A DNA stretch of 64,000 nucleotides. Origin: an uncultured Alphaproteobacteria bacterium (GTDB lineage Bacteria > Pseudomonadota > Alphaproteobacteria > CAAHEQ01 > UBA3637). Under the pieces are notes generated by a model. It saw only the letters and a list, made by a program, of their open reading frames with translations. It was not told where the DNA came from and searched no databases. Both the position numbers and the translations under genes were made by a program. The stretch spans positions 186,001-250,000 of the forward strand of contig CAKPYH010000001.1 of the NCBI GenBank assembly GCA_934202735.1, in the 5' to 3' direction. Shown here piece by piece: positions 34,635 through 42,212 of the stretch. Each line of letters begins with the position of its first letter. Positions within the stretch are counted from its first letter, which is position 1.

Positions 34635-34663
34635 ATTTTACCATGGTTTGAAAAAGCCGTCAA
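34635..34663 (-). promoter_or_regulatory. Promoter of the MORN-like gene
   Basis: Minus strand TTGACG (34663-34658), 17 bp, TAAAAT (34640-34635), about 40 nt before the start. Confidence 0.65.
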
Positions 34664-34734
34664 GAACAAATGCTGAATGCCGGGGAAAAATCCGCGGGTT
34701 TGAATAAAAAATACAGTGTCATAAAAATGTCATA

Positions 34735-34763
34735 TTGACAAAAAGGCACAAATAGCCTATACT
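34735..34763 (+). promoter_or_regulatory. Promoter of the hemolysin III gene
   Basis: TTGACA (34735-34740), 17 bp, TATACT (34758-34763). A good match to the sigma-70 consensus. Confidence 0.8.
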
Positions 34764-34829
34764 GTATTGTATCAGAAATCAGCCGTTCGGTGAGGTACGC
34801 CGGATCCGGCACAACAAGAAAGGAAGACC

Positions 34830-35501
34830 ATGACCCTGAGTGCTACAATGACGTTATCCCGGCCTTATACGGTGCGGGAAGAAATATGGAATGCCGCCGT
34901 TCACGGGGCCGGTATTATCTTGGGTGTGGTGGCCTTGACCCTGTTGACAACATTGTCAGCCATTTATGCGAATGTATGGGCCGTGGTGTCGTGTGCGGTG
35001 TTTGGCGCGTCTATTATTGCCCTGTATTCGGCCTCTACCCTGTATCATGCCATACCGAATCCGGCGATTAAAAAGGTCCTGAAAAAATGGGACCATATTT
35101 CTATCTATTACCTGATCGCGGGCAGTTATACACCGTTTACGTTGGTCGCGCTGCACGGGCCGTTGGGGTGGACGATTTTCGGTGCCGTGTGGGGCTTGGC
35201 GATTGTGGGAACGATTTTGAAATTGTGCCTGACAAACACCAGTGGGACCAAAGCCTGGTCGGTGGGCCTGTATCTGGCGATGGGGTGGATGGTGGCGTTG
35301 GCATCGCGGCGGTTGCCGGCTTTGATACCGCCGGTGGGGTTGACATTGTTGATTACGGGTGGCGTGTTGTATACTTTGGGCATATTCTTTTATGTCTGGA
35401 AAAGCCGGCCGTATACCCATGCGATATGGCACTTTTTCGTGTTAGCGGGAACCTTGATGCATGTGTTGGCCGTTTTGTTTTCCTGTGTCTTGCCGGTCTA
35501 G
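34830..35501 (+). CDS. Hemolysin III / PAQR-family membrane protein
   Basis: A 223-residue protein with seven predicted hydrophobic helices. The motifs NAAVHGAGIILGV, SASTLYHAI and DHISIYYLIAGSYTPFTL, and the late HAIWHFFVLAGTLMH, supply the conserved Ser, Asp and His residues of the HlyIII/PAQR metal site. Despite the name, activity is more likely membrane-lipid related (ceramidase-like fold) than haemolytic. The first Met at 34830 is used because AAAGGAAG lies 7 nt before it; Met 34848 is an alternative. Confidence 0.88.
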   Translation: MTLSATMTLSRPYTVREEIWNAAVHGAGIILGVVALTLLTTLSAIYANVWAVVSCAVFGASIIALYSASTLYHAIPNPAIKKVLKKWDHISIYYLIAGSYTPFTLVALHGPLGWTIFGAVWGLAIVGTILKLCLTNTSGTKAWSVGLYLAMGWMVALASRRLPALIPPVGLTLLITGGVLYTLGIFFYVWKSRPYTHAIWHFFVLAGTLMHVLAVLFSCVLPV

Positions 35502-35543
35502 AATCGGTTGGGCCGATACCCGGGTGAAAAAAGAAAAAAATCC

Positions 35544-35572
35544 TTGCTTTTTGTGCCGGCGTCAGATATAAT
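35544..35572 (+). promoter_or_regulatory. parC promoter
   Basis: TTGCTT (35544-35549), 17 bp, TATAAT (35567-35572). The first in-frame ATG after it is at 35580, exactly where transcription would be expected to start. Confidence 0.72.
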
Positions 35573-35579
35573 GACACCC

Positions 35580-37814
35580 ATGACAGAACATGTAAATACA
35601 GAAAAAAATACCCCGATGATCAAGGAAACCAAGTTTGCCGGTGCCTTGTCGGAAAGGTACCTGGCGTATGCGATGTCCACCATTGTGGCGCGGTCTTTAC
35701 CCGATGTGCGTGATGGCTTAAAGCCCGTTCATCGGCGGCTTTTGTTTGCCATGCGTCAGTTAAAGTTGGACCCCAGTACCGGCTTTAAAAAATGTGCCCG
35801 TGTGGTGGGTGATGTGATCGGTAAGTATCACCCGCACGGAGATAGTTCGGTCTATGATGCTATGGTACGGTTGGCCCAAGATTTTGCCGTGCGGTACCCG
35901 TTGGTGGACGGACAGGGCAATTTCGGCAACATTGACGGTGATCGGGCGGCGGCCATGCGGTATACCGAAGCCCGCTTGACCCAGACGGCGATGGCTTTGA
36001 TGGACGGCTTGGACGATAATGCCGTAGACTTTGATAAAACCTATGACGGTGAAGAAGATGAACCCGTTGTGATGCCGGCCGCATTCCCGAACCTGTTGGC
36101 CAACGGATCATCGGGGATTGCCGTCGGTATGGCGACCAATATCCCTTCGCATAATGTGGCGGAAATTTGTGAGGCTTTGTTGTACCTGATTAAACATCCC
36201 GATTGTGAAGCGGAACGGTTGTTGGATTATATTCAGGGCCCCGATTTCCCGACCGGCGGGGTGTTGGCCGATACGCGAGCAAATATCGTGAAAGCCTATA
36301 CCACCGGTCGCGGAGCCATGAAAGTCCGGGCCCGGTGGGAGAGAGAAGATTTAACGCACGGCCAGTATCAGATTGTTGTAACCGAAATCCCGTACGGGGT
36401 GCCTAAATCGGATCTGATTATGAAAATTGCCAAGTTGTTGGCGGAAAAAAAGTTGCCGTTTTTGGCCGATATTCGGGACGAATCCACCGATAAAGTCCGT
36501 ATTATCTTGGAACCGAAATCCCGGACGGTCCCGGCCGATCAGTTGATGGAGCATTTGTTCAAAAATACAGACTTGCAAGTCAACTTTAACCTGAACATGA
36601 ATGTGTTGGATGCCGACCATACCCCCCGCGTGATGACGATTAAAGAAGTCTTGGCGGCATACCTGAAACACCGCGATATTGTGTTGGTGCGGCGGTCCCG
36701 GTATCGCTTGGACAAAATTGCCTATCGCATGGAGTTGTTGCAGGGCTTTATGACGGCGTATCTGAACCTGGACCGCGTGATTGAAATTATCCGGACGCAA
36801 GACGATCCGAAACCGCAAATGCGGGCGGAGTTTAACCTGACCGACTTGCAGGCGGAAGCGGTCCTGAACATGCGGTTGCGGTCATTAAAACGGCTGGAAG
36901 AACAGGCGTTGAAAGATGAGTTTGAACGCTTGGCTCTGGAAAAAGCCGGGTTGGAAATCCTGTTGAACGATGACGGCGCACGGGCCCAAAAAATCAGCGA
37001 AGAAGTGGCGGCCGTTAAAAAACAATTCGGGCCGAAAACCGAACTGGGGGCCCGGCGGACAACGATTGCCGAAGCCGTCCCCGTTGTGGATATGCCCATT
37101 GAAGCCCTGATTGAAAAAGAGCCTATCACAGTGGTATTGTCGCAAAAAGGTTGGATCCGGGCCGTTAAAGGCCATGTAGATGTGGCCGATATGAAGTTCA
37201 AAGACGGTGATGGGTGCAAGTTATCCGTGCGAACGTATACGACCGATCAGGTGATGTTTATGGCGACAAACGGCCGGTTTTATACCTTGTTGGGGGATAA
37301 AATCGCCGGCGGTCGCGGCTTTGGCGAGCCGTTGCGGTTGTCCATAGACTTGCCCGAAGATGCCGATGTGGTGGCGATGATTATTTATCGCCCCGAGGAT
37401 AAATGGTTGGTGGCAACCGAACACGGAAAAGGCTTTGTGGTAGCGGCCAAAGATATGGTGGCCCAAACCCGCACGGGTAAAATCGTGCTGAATGTCGGTT
37501 CCGGCGATCGGGCGTACCTGTGCCGGCCGGCGATTGGTGATCATGTGGCCGTGATCGGGACAAACCGGAAAATGATTGTCTTTCGGGCCGATGAAATTCC
37601 GACTTTGACACGGGGCAGCGGTGTGATGTTGCAAAAGTATGCCGGGGCCACGCTAGCCGATGCACGGTTCTTTAACCTGGCGGAAGGGTTGCCTTTCCCG
37701 TCCGGCAACGGGACGCGGGTGGAACGGAATATCTCGCTGTGGATCGGGCGGCGGGCCGGTGTAGGTAAGATTCCGCCTGTCGGATTTCCGCGCAGCAACA
37801 AGTTTGGACAATAA
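35580..37814 (+). CDS. parC: DNA topoisomerase IV subunit A
   Basis: A 744-residue type IIA topoisomerase subunit that decatenates daughter chromosomes with ParE. The quinolone-determining region HPHGDSSVYDAMVRLAQDF lies near residue 85 and the catalytic Tyr in AAAMRYTEARL near 128. The length and the lack of a visible GyrA box favour ParC over GyrA. The start is uncertain: 35580 would give a leaderless message because the -10 box ends at 35572; 35616 (MIKETKFAG) is the alternative and still keeps the whole domain. The frame upstream to 35508 precedes the promoter and is rejected. Confidence 0.9.
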   Translation: MTEHVNTEKNTPMIKETKFAGALSERYLAYAMSTIVARSLPDVRDGLKPVHRRLLFAMRQLKLDPSTGFKKCARVVGDVIGKYHPHGDSSVYDAMVRLAQDFAVRYPLVDGQGNFGNIDGDRAAAMRYTEARLTQTAMALMDGLDDNAVDFDKTYDGEEDEPVVMPAAFPNLLANGSSGIAVGMATNIPSHNVAEICEALLYLIKHPDCEAERLLDYIQGPDFPTGGVLADTRANIVKAYTTGRGAMKVRARWEREDLTHGQYQIVVTEIPYGVPKSDLIMKIAKLLAEKKLPFLADIRDESTDKVRIILEPKSRTVPADQLMEHLFKNTDLQVNFNLNMNVLDADHTPRVMTIKEVLAAYLKHRDIVLVRRSRYRLDKIAYRMELLQGFMTAYLNLDRVIEIIRTQDDPKPQMRAEFNLTDLQAEAVLNMRLRSLKRLEEQALKDEFERLALEKAGLEILLNDDGARAQKISEEVAAVKKQFGPKTELGARRTTIAEAVPVVDMPIEALIEKEPITVVLSQKGWIRAVKGHVDVADMKFKDGDGCKLSVRTYTTDQVMFMATNGRFYTLLGDKIAGGRGFGEPLRLSIDLPEDADVVAMIIYRPEDKWLVATEHGKGFVVAAKDMVAQTRTGKIVLNVGSGDRAYLCRPAIGDHVAVIGTNRKMIVFRADEIPTLTRGSGVMLQKYAGATLADARFFNLAEGLPFPSGNGTRVERNISLWIGRRAGVGKIPPVGFPRSNKFGQ

Positions 37815-37824
37815 AGGATCAAAG

Positions 37825-38796
37825 ATGAGTATTGATTTTTCACATATTTCGGTAATCGGTTGTGGCCGGTGGGGTGGTTTTTTAGGCTATTATGTCGCGA
37901 AATATAAAGGCGTGCCGACCCTTATGTACGGCTTGGAAGCAGATCCGGCGTATCAATCGTTGGTCAAAACAGGCTGTAATGGATATGTGTCTATGCCGGA
38001 AAATGTATCGTACACGACCGATATCACAACGGCTTTACAAAATCAAATGATTATTGTGTCTATCGGATGTCAGGCGTTTCGGGGGCTGTGTCGTCAACTC
38101 AATCAATATGACTTGACCGGCAAGCGCTTTTTGTTGGCGATGAAAGGCTTGGAAGAAGGGACCGGTAAGCGTTTAACACAAATTTTTCAAGAAGAAATCA
38201 CATGGCCCGATGCCAAAGCGGCCGTCTTGTTGGGGCCCGGTCATGTGCAAGATTATTTACAGGAAATCCCCAGCTGTGTTGTGGTGGATTCTGATGATGA
38301 CGCGGTGAAAACCGACATAGCCGATTTTATGAACAGTTCTTTGATCCGGGTCTATTATGGCAATGATTTAATCGGAAACGAAGTCGGTGCCGCTTTGAAA
38401 AACGTCATCGGGTTGGCCGCCGGGATTTTGGACGGATTACATTGGTCGGGCCTGAAAGGGGCCTTGATGGCTCGGGCCCCCGTGGAAGTGGGCCGATTGA
38501 TTGCGGCCTATGGCGGTCATCCCCAATCGGCGTACGGGTTGGCGCACTTGGGTGATTATGAAGCCACCTTGTTTTCTCCGTACAGTCATAATCGGGCTTA
38601 TGGGGCCAGTTTGGTGCAAGGACCGCGCTTTGAAAAATTGGCCGAAGGGGTCCCGACATTGAAAGCGGTTGTCGCGCATCCGGCGAGTGTGGATATGCCG
38701 ATTTGTCGGGTGTTGTATGAAGTCGTTTATCACAATCAGGATCCCAAGGAACAAATTGAAATCCTGTTTCAACGGCCGAATAAAGCCGAGTTCTGA
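37825..38796 (+). CDS. gpsA: Glycerol-3-phosphate dehydrogenase [NAD(P)+]
   Basis: A 323-residue enzyme reducing dihydroxyacetone phosphate to sn-glycerol-3-phosphate for phospholipids. The Rossmann motif is VIGCGRWGGFLGYYVA, the substrate lysine lies in NEVGAALKNVIGLAAGILDG (near 192), and the fingerprint LGPGHVQDYLQE is a divergent form of the usual GP-(S/T)-F-A-x-E. The divergence may mean an altered substrate or a fast-evolving branch. ATG 37825 follows AAAGGATCAAAG. Confidence 0.85.
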   Translation: MSIDFSHISVIGCGRWGGFLGYYVAKYKGVPTLMYGLEADPAYQSLVKTGCNGYVSMPENVSYTTDITTALQNQMIIVSIGCQAFRGLCRQLNQYDLTGKRFLLAMKGLEEGTGKRLTQIFQEEITWPDAKAAVLLGPGHVQDYLQEIPSCVVVDSDDDAVKTDIADFMNSSLIRVYYGNDLIGNEVGAALKNVIGLAAGILDGLHWSGLKGALMARAPVEVGRLIAAYGGHPQSAYGLAHLGDYEATLFSPYSHNRAYGASLVQGPRFEKLAEGVPTLKAVVAHPASVDMPICRVLYEVVYHNQDPKEQIEILFQRPNKAEF

Positions 38797-38803
38797 TAAA
38801 CGG

Positions 38804-38830
38804 GCGGATTCCGGCGGGGTCCGCTTTTTT
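38804..38830 (+). terminator. gpsA terminator
   Basis: GCGGA (38804-38808) pairs with TCCGC (38820-38824) and six T residues follow. Confidence 0.72.
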
Positions 38831-38832
38831 AT

Positions 38833-38861
38833 TTGACTTTTGATACAGAATCGGCTATATA
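38833..38861 (+). promoter_or_regulatory. dksA promoter
   Basis: TTGACT (38833-38838), 17 bp, TATATA (38856-38861), 40 nt before the ATG. Confidence 0.75.
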
Positions 38862-38900
38862 AAAGAAACATTGGGAAACTATATTGGAAAAGGAGAACAC

Positions 38901-39320
38901 ATGACGATAATAACCTTGCCCCCTCATTACAAACCTTCCGCCAAAGAAGAATATATGAATGACATGCAGTTGGCTTATTTCAAGCAAAAATTGCTGGATT
39001 GGCGAACCGAATTGATGAAAGGATCCGAAAATACGTTGCAGGACCTGAAAGAAACCAACCTGAATGAAGCCGATGCCAATGACCGCGCCAGCAGCGAGTC
39101 GGATCAGTCTTTGGAACTGCGGACCCGGGATCGCGCCCGTAAGTTGATTAAAAAAATCAATCAAGCCCTGGATCGTATTGAAGCCGGTACATACGGCTAT
39201 TGCGAAGAAACGGGGGAACCGATCGGCCTGAAACGTTTGGAAGCCCGCCCGGTGGCAACGTTGAGTATTGAAGCCCAAGAACGGCACGAACGCAAGGAAA
39301 AGAACTTTGCCGAAGAATAA
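38901..39320 (+). CDS. dksA: DksA-like RNA polymerase-binding factor
   Basis: A 139-residue protein that binds the RNA polymerase secondary channel and acts with ppGpp. A coiled coil (about 15-85) carries the tip residues in NEADANDRASSESDQ (the D-x-x-D-x-A type tip), followed by the globular YCEETGEPIGLKRLEARP. Of the four zinc cysteines of classical DksA only one remains (C-x2-T ... S-x2-A), as is common in alphaproteobacterial forms. The start has AAAAGGAG upstream. maf overlaps its end. Confidence 0.92.
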   Translation: MTIITLPPHYKPSAKEEYMNDMQLAYFKQKLLDWRTELMKGSENTLQDLKETNLNEADANDRASSESDQSLELRTRDRARKLIKKINQALDRIEAGTYGYCEETGEPIGLKRLEARPVATLSIEAQERHERKEKNFAEE

Positions 39321-39906
39321 TAATTTATGGGGATTGACGCAATCGTTTGTGTTGGCGTCGGCCTCCCCGCAACGCCGGCGCTTGTTGGAAAATGCGGGTT
39401 TGTACCCTGCAGAAATCGTATCGGCCGATATTGATGAAACGCCCCGAACCGGGGAGTTGCCGGCACGCTATGTGCAACGTATGGCGATTGAAAAAGCGGC
39501 GGCGGTAGCCCGGACGCATCCGGGGGTATGTATCGTGGCGGCCGATACCGTGATTGCCGTTGGCCGGCGATTGATTCGCAAAGCCGAAACCGAAGAACAG
39601 GCACGGGCAAATCTGGATTTACTTTCAGGGCGGCGACACCGGGTGATGACCGGCTTTTGTGTGCGTACGGCCGATGGACGTACCATTGCCAAAACGGTTC
39701 AAACAACCGTGGTCTTGAAACGATTGGACGAACGGGATAAACAGGCCATTTTGGCTTCGGGTGAATGGCAACATGTGGCCGGCTATCGTATTGAAGGTGT
39801 GTTGTCCGCCTGTGTCCGTGAAATCATCGGATCTCACCCGAATATTGTGGGATTGCCCGTGTTTCAAGTGGCTCAGGTGTTAAAAGGTATTTTGCGCGCC
39901 CCATGA
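39307..39906 (+). CDS. maf: Maf family nucleotide pyrophosphatase
   Basis: A 199-residue house-cleaning enzyme that hydrolyses non-canonical or methylated NTPs. Motifs are FVLASASPQRRRLLENAG, DIDETP, AADTVIAVG and GYRIEG, with IVGLPVFQV near the end. TTG 39307 is chosen because AAGGA lies 8 nt before it; no ATG is usable upstream of the essential SASPQRR, and TTG 39334 is the alternative. It overlaps dksA by 14 nt. Confidence 0.9.
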   Translation: MPKNNNLWGLTQSFVLASASPQRRRLLENAGLYPAEIVSADIDETPRTGELPARYVQRMAIEKAAAVARTHPGVCIVAADTVIAVGRRLIRKAETEEQARANLDLLSGRRHRVMTGFCVRTADGRTIAKTVQTTVVLKRLDERDKQAILASGEWQHVAGYRIEGVLSACVREIIGSHPNIVGLPVFQVAQVLKGILRAP

Positions 39907-40808
39907 AAATCTTATGCAATCAAGGTTTTGGTGAAACTCGGTGGTTCCGAGTGGCCGATGATGATTCAACCGTTGACGTGCGTGTGGTACGGGATCTGAC
40001 CTGGAACTACGGTGATGTGGCAGAGGCGCGCTTGACCGCGTATCAGGCGGCGGTTCGGGGGTACTTTGCCCAAACGGATCGGGGCGATATTTTTATCCCG
40101 GGAACGAATCTAGGCCCGTTGGGGACGGTGATTCCGGTGCAGATTGATCGGGAAGCGTATCAGGATAAATGCGCCCGCGGCCGGGTTGCCGAAACACCGG
40201 TTATCCGATCACCGATAGCAGAATGGGAAGGGCCGGATATGCCCCCGATTCAAGATATTTCCGATGCGGAAGCCGATGAACGTATCGCGAGGGCGATGTC
40301 GGCCGATGTACCCGTGGCCGGCGGGGGCTTGTTGCATATTGAACGGACACGGGTCGGGTGGACCCTGGATGTGGATACGGGGAACGGATCCGATGGGCGG
40401 GCCGTAAATACGGCGGCCGTTTCAGAAATCCGCCGGCAAATTGTGCTGAAAAACATGGGGGGCTTGATTTTGATTGATTTGGCCGGATCTAAACGAACCG
40501 CGTATCGCCGCCAATGGGATCAAGCCCTGCGTCAAGTCGGTAATGAAATGACCACCATATATGGCTGGACGCGGGCAGGCCTGTATGAAATCGGGCGGAG
40601 ACGGGGGCGGGCATCCCTGTGGGATACGCAGGCCGATACACTGCCGGTATGTGTGTATTATCGGGTGCGGCGGGCCTTGGCGCGGTGTCGGTCGGGACGC
40701 TTGGTGGTGCATGCGGCTCCGGCGGTTGTGGACTTGCTGACCCGGGCCCGTATTCGGGCCGTTCCGGTTTTTGACAAGCCGATTTCTTATTTTGAGATAC
40801 AGGAGTAA
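39903..40808 (+). CDS. Short ribonuclease E/G-like protein
   Basis: A 301-residue member of the minimal RNase E/G group found between maf and yacG in Alphaproteobacteria. VLKNMGGLILIDLAG contains the first catalytic Asp region of RNase E/G, and TRAGLYEIGRRRG matches the following conserved helix. The second catalytic Asp position seems to fall in QVGNEMTTIYG, where I see no Asp. The S1 domain is not obvious in the N-terminal 150 residues. It starts in an ATGA overlap with maf. It may be an inactive or altered nuclease. Confidence 0.78.
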   Translation: MKILCNQGFGETRWFRVADDDSTVDVRVVRDLTWNYGDVAEARLTAYQAAVRGYFAQTDRGDIFIPGTNLGPLGTVIPVQIDREAYQDKCARGRVAETPVIRSPIAEWEGPDMPPIQDISDAEADERIARAMSADVPVAGGGLLHIERTRVGWTLDVDTGNGSDGRAVNTAAVSEIRRQIVLKNMGGLILIDLAGSKRTAYRRQWDQALRQVGNEMTTIYGWTRAGLYEIGRRRGRASLWDTQADTLPVCVYYRVRRALARCRSGRLVVHAAPAVVDLLTRARIRAVPVFDKPISYFEIQE

Positions 40809-41009
40809 ATGATGATCAACAAGACAACCCCGAAATGTCCGATTTGCGGGCGACCGGCCACCCCGGATAACAAACCGTTTTGCAGTCGGCGGTGCGCCGA
40901 TGTGGATTTGAACCGGTGGTTGAACGGTGTGTATGCGGTACCGGCGGTGGAAACAGATGAAGAAGAGACCCTTGAACCGACCGAAGCAAAACCGGAAACG
41001 GACGATTAA
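40809..41009 (+). CDS. yacG: DNA gyrase inhibitor YacG, zinc-binding
   Basis: A 66-residue protein with the full zinc motif CPICGRP and FCSRRCADVDLNRWL. The C-terminus is acidic. YacG binds GyrB and blocks gyrase. ATG 40809 follows the RNase stop directly, with AGGAG upstream; 40812 is an alternative. Confidence 0.92.
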   Translation: MMINKTTPKCPICGRPATPDNKPFCSRRCADVDLNRWLNGVYAVPAVETDEEETLEPTEAKPETDD

Positions 41010-41053
41010 AACGGGTCCTGATATAAAAAAGTTATCTTTTTGCAAAAAAAGAC

Positions 41054-41082
41054 TGGACTTTTGTAAAAAAATAAGGTATATA
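41054..41082 (+). promoter_or_regulatory. Putative tRNA-Phe promoter
   Basis: TGGACT (41054-41059), 17 bp, TATATA (41077-41082), 16 bp before the tRNA. Confidence 0.5.
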
Positions 41083-41098
41083 TGAATCCGCCTGATAA

Positions 41099-41174
41099 GC
41101 CTGGGTAGCTCAGTCGGTAGAGCAAGGGACTGAAAATCCCTGTGTCGGCGGTTCGATTCCGTCCCCAGGCACCA
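41099..41174 (+). tRNA. tRNA-Phe (anticodon GAA)
   Basis: A 76-nt cloverleaf: acceptor GCCTGGG pairs with CCCAGGC, the D arm is AGCTCAGTCGGTAGAGC, the anticodon loop is CTGAAAA with GAA, the T arm is GGCGGTTCGATTCCGTC, and CCA is encoded. Confidence 0.97.
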
Positions 41175-41182
41175 TGTATTAT

Positions 41183-41208
41183 AGCCCTCTTTTAAACGAG
41201 GGCTTTTT
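41183..41208 (+). terminator. tRNA-Phe terminator
   Basis: AGCCCTC (41183-41189) pairs with GAGGGCT (41198-41204), followed by TTTTC and TTTT. Confidence 0.82.
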
Positions 41209-41312
41209 CTTTTGTTTGCAAGCCTTTCGCCGAGTCCGATAATGGCAAGTCTGAAAAATGCAAAAATTCTTCAATTATCGGTCTCTTAAATTCCAGTCAC
41301 TTATAAAAAAAT

Positions 41313-41336
41313 AACCCCTACTTGTGTGTAGGGGTT
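41313..41336 (-). terminator. Terminator of the island gene
   Basis: AACCCCTAC (41313-41321) pairs with GTAGGGGTT (41328-41336). On the minus strand ATTTTTTT follows. Confidence 0.75.
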
Positions 41337-41352
41337 AAAATTAAAAACACTC

Positions 41353-41901
41353 TTATCTCGTTTTGTTTTTAAGAATTTCGGCAAGCTTCCTTCCTCTTAC
41401 CCGCCCCTCTTCATCATGCAGATTTTGGACATTTACTTCTGAGCGTTTCTTCCCCGATTTTACAGCCTGCTTAACGGCTGTTGCACGAGCTTTACGTTCT
41501 TTAGCGGATGCCTTAGAAAGTTTATCCAATCTTTTTGTTAATCCTTCTTTGGTCCGGTTTTCAGTATCTTCTTTTAATGCTTTCCTATATCCTTTAGGGG
41601 TCATAAGTCCTCTGAAATGATAATGTGCTGGATGCCATACACCATGTTCAGCATTTTCGGCAAACTTATCAACATAGTACTTTATCCCACCTAGTAATTT
41701 AAGCTCTCCTTTTCTGGTTAAGCGGTAAATTGGTCGAATCTCTGTCCAAGTTATTGATTCGTAATCATACTGCTTATCACCAGGTATAAAACCCTCCCCT
41801 TCAAACGGTAAGTACCAGTATTCCTTTTTTATTTGTTCAGCATGTGAATACTGCGTTGCCTTATTCACAATTGTTTTTGCATGATTATTTAAAAATGCCA
41901 T
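41353..41901 (-). CDS. Unknown protein of the AT-rich island
   Basis: A 182-residue protein. ATG 41901 has AGGAGG 8 nt upstream and a strong terminator lies 17 nt after the stop, so it is very probably expressed. The N-terminal part is aromatic (KEYWYLPFEGEGF, HGVWHPAHYHFRG), and the C-terminal half is strongly basic and helical (KRLDKLSKASAKERKARA). Codon use is AT-rich, unlike all neighbours, which suggests transfer. I do not recognise a family; the basic tail could bind nucleic acid. Confidence 0.65.
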   Translation of the reverse strand: MAFLNNHAKTIVNKATQYSHAEQIKKEYWYLPFEGEGFIPGDKQYDYESITWTEIRPIYRLTRKGELKLLGGIKYYVDKFAENAEHGVWHPAHYHFRGLMTPKGYRKALKEDTENRTKEGLTKRLDKLSKASAKERKARATAVKQAVKSGKKRSEVNVQNLHDEEGRVRGRKLAEILKNKTR

Positions 41902-41948
41902 GTGATACCTCCTATAAAATTCCACTACATTTTTATTGTATCATATTT

Positions 41949-42010
41949 TTTAAAAATACACAACTTTTTTTTGCAATTTTTTTAAAAATACACAACTTTT
42001 TTTGCAATTT
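41949..42010. repeat. Two-copy tandem repeat upstream of the island gene
   Basis: A unit of about 31 nt (AAAAATACACAAC, a T run, GCAATTT) occurs at 41949-41979 and 41981-42010, differing by one T. It lies 50-110 nt upstream of the minus-strand gene, where regulatory binding is possible. The gap 41902-42212 holds this repeat, a terminator and a promoter but no gene. Confidence 0.8.
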
Positions 42011-42067
42011 CTTTCAAATCTGCTGTGATTTGAGTCCGATAAGTGCAAAGCAGCGCGCACCATGCAA

Positions 42068-42097
42068 AAGCCCTTGGATTTTTTCCAGGGCTTTTTT
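42068..42097 (+). terminator. Terminator before the glycan locus
   Basis: AAGCCCT (42068-42074) pairs with AGGGCTT (42087-42093), followed by a run of T residues. It would insulate the glycan operon from upstream reading. Confidence 0.75.
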
Positions 42098-42107
42098 ATA
42101 TTTTAAC

Positions 42108-42136
42108 TTGATTTTGAAGGGCGAGTATGGTATACT
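42108..42136 (+). promoter_or_regulatory. Promoter of the surface-glycan operon
   Basis: TTGATT (42108-42113), 17 bp, TATACT (42131-42136), about 75 nt before the first gene. No other strong promoter is visible before 58416. Confidence 0.75.
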
Positions 42137-42212
42137 GACCCGCATTGATAGGCGGCGATGATCCGATATCGCTATTCTAAAACCGTTTATAATGAGATGT
42201 CAGGAAGGCTCT

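Larger units (their letters stand above)
41232..42042. mobile_element. Candidate small AT-rich island next to tRNA-Phe
   Basis: Direct repeats GAGTCCGATAA at 41232-41242 and 42032-42042 bracket an AT-rich segment with one unknown gene. Both repeats are followed at a similar distance by ATGCAAAA, and GCACCATG occurs at the tRNA 3' end and again near 42057. There is no integrase or transposase, so this could be a remnant or a non-autonomous element. The mobile nature is inference. Confidence 0.35.

Noticed and set aside
35508..37814. Calling this gene gyrA
   Set aside because: The length of about 745 residues and lack of a GyrA-box in the C-terminal region favour ParC.
41215..42060. Insertion sequence
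   Set aside because: No transposase, no terminal inverted repeats; only direct repeats flank the segment.
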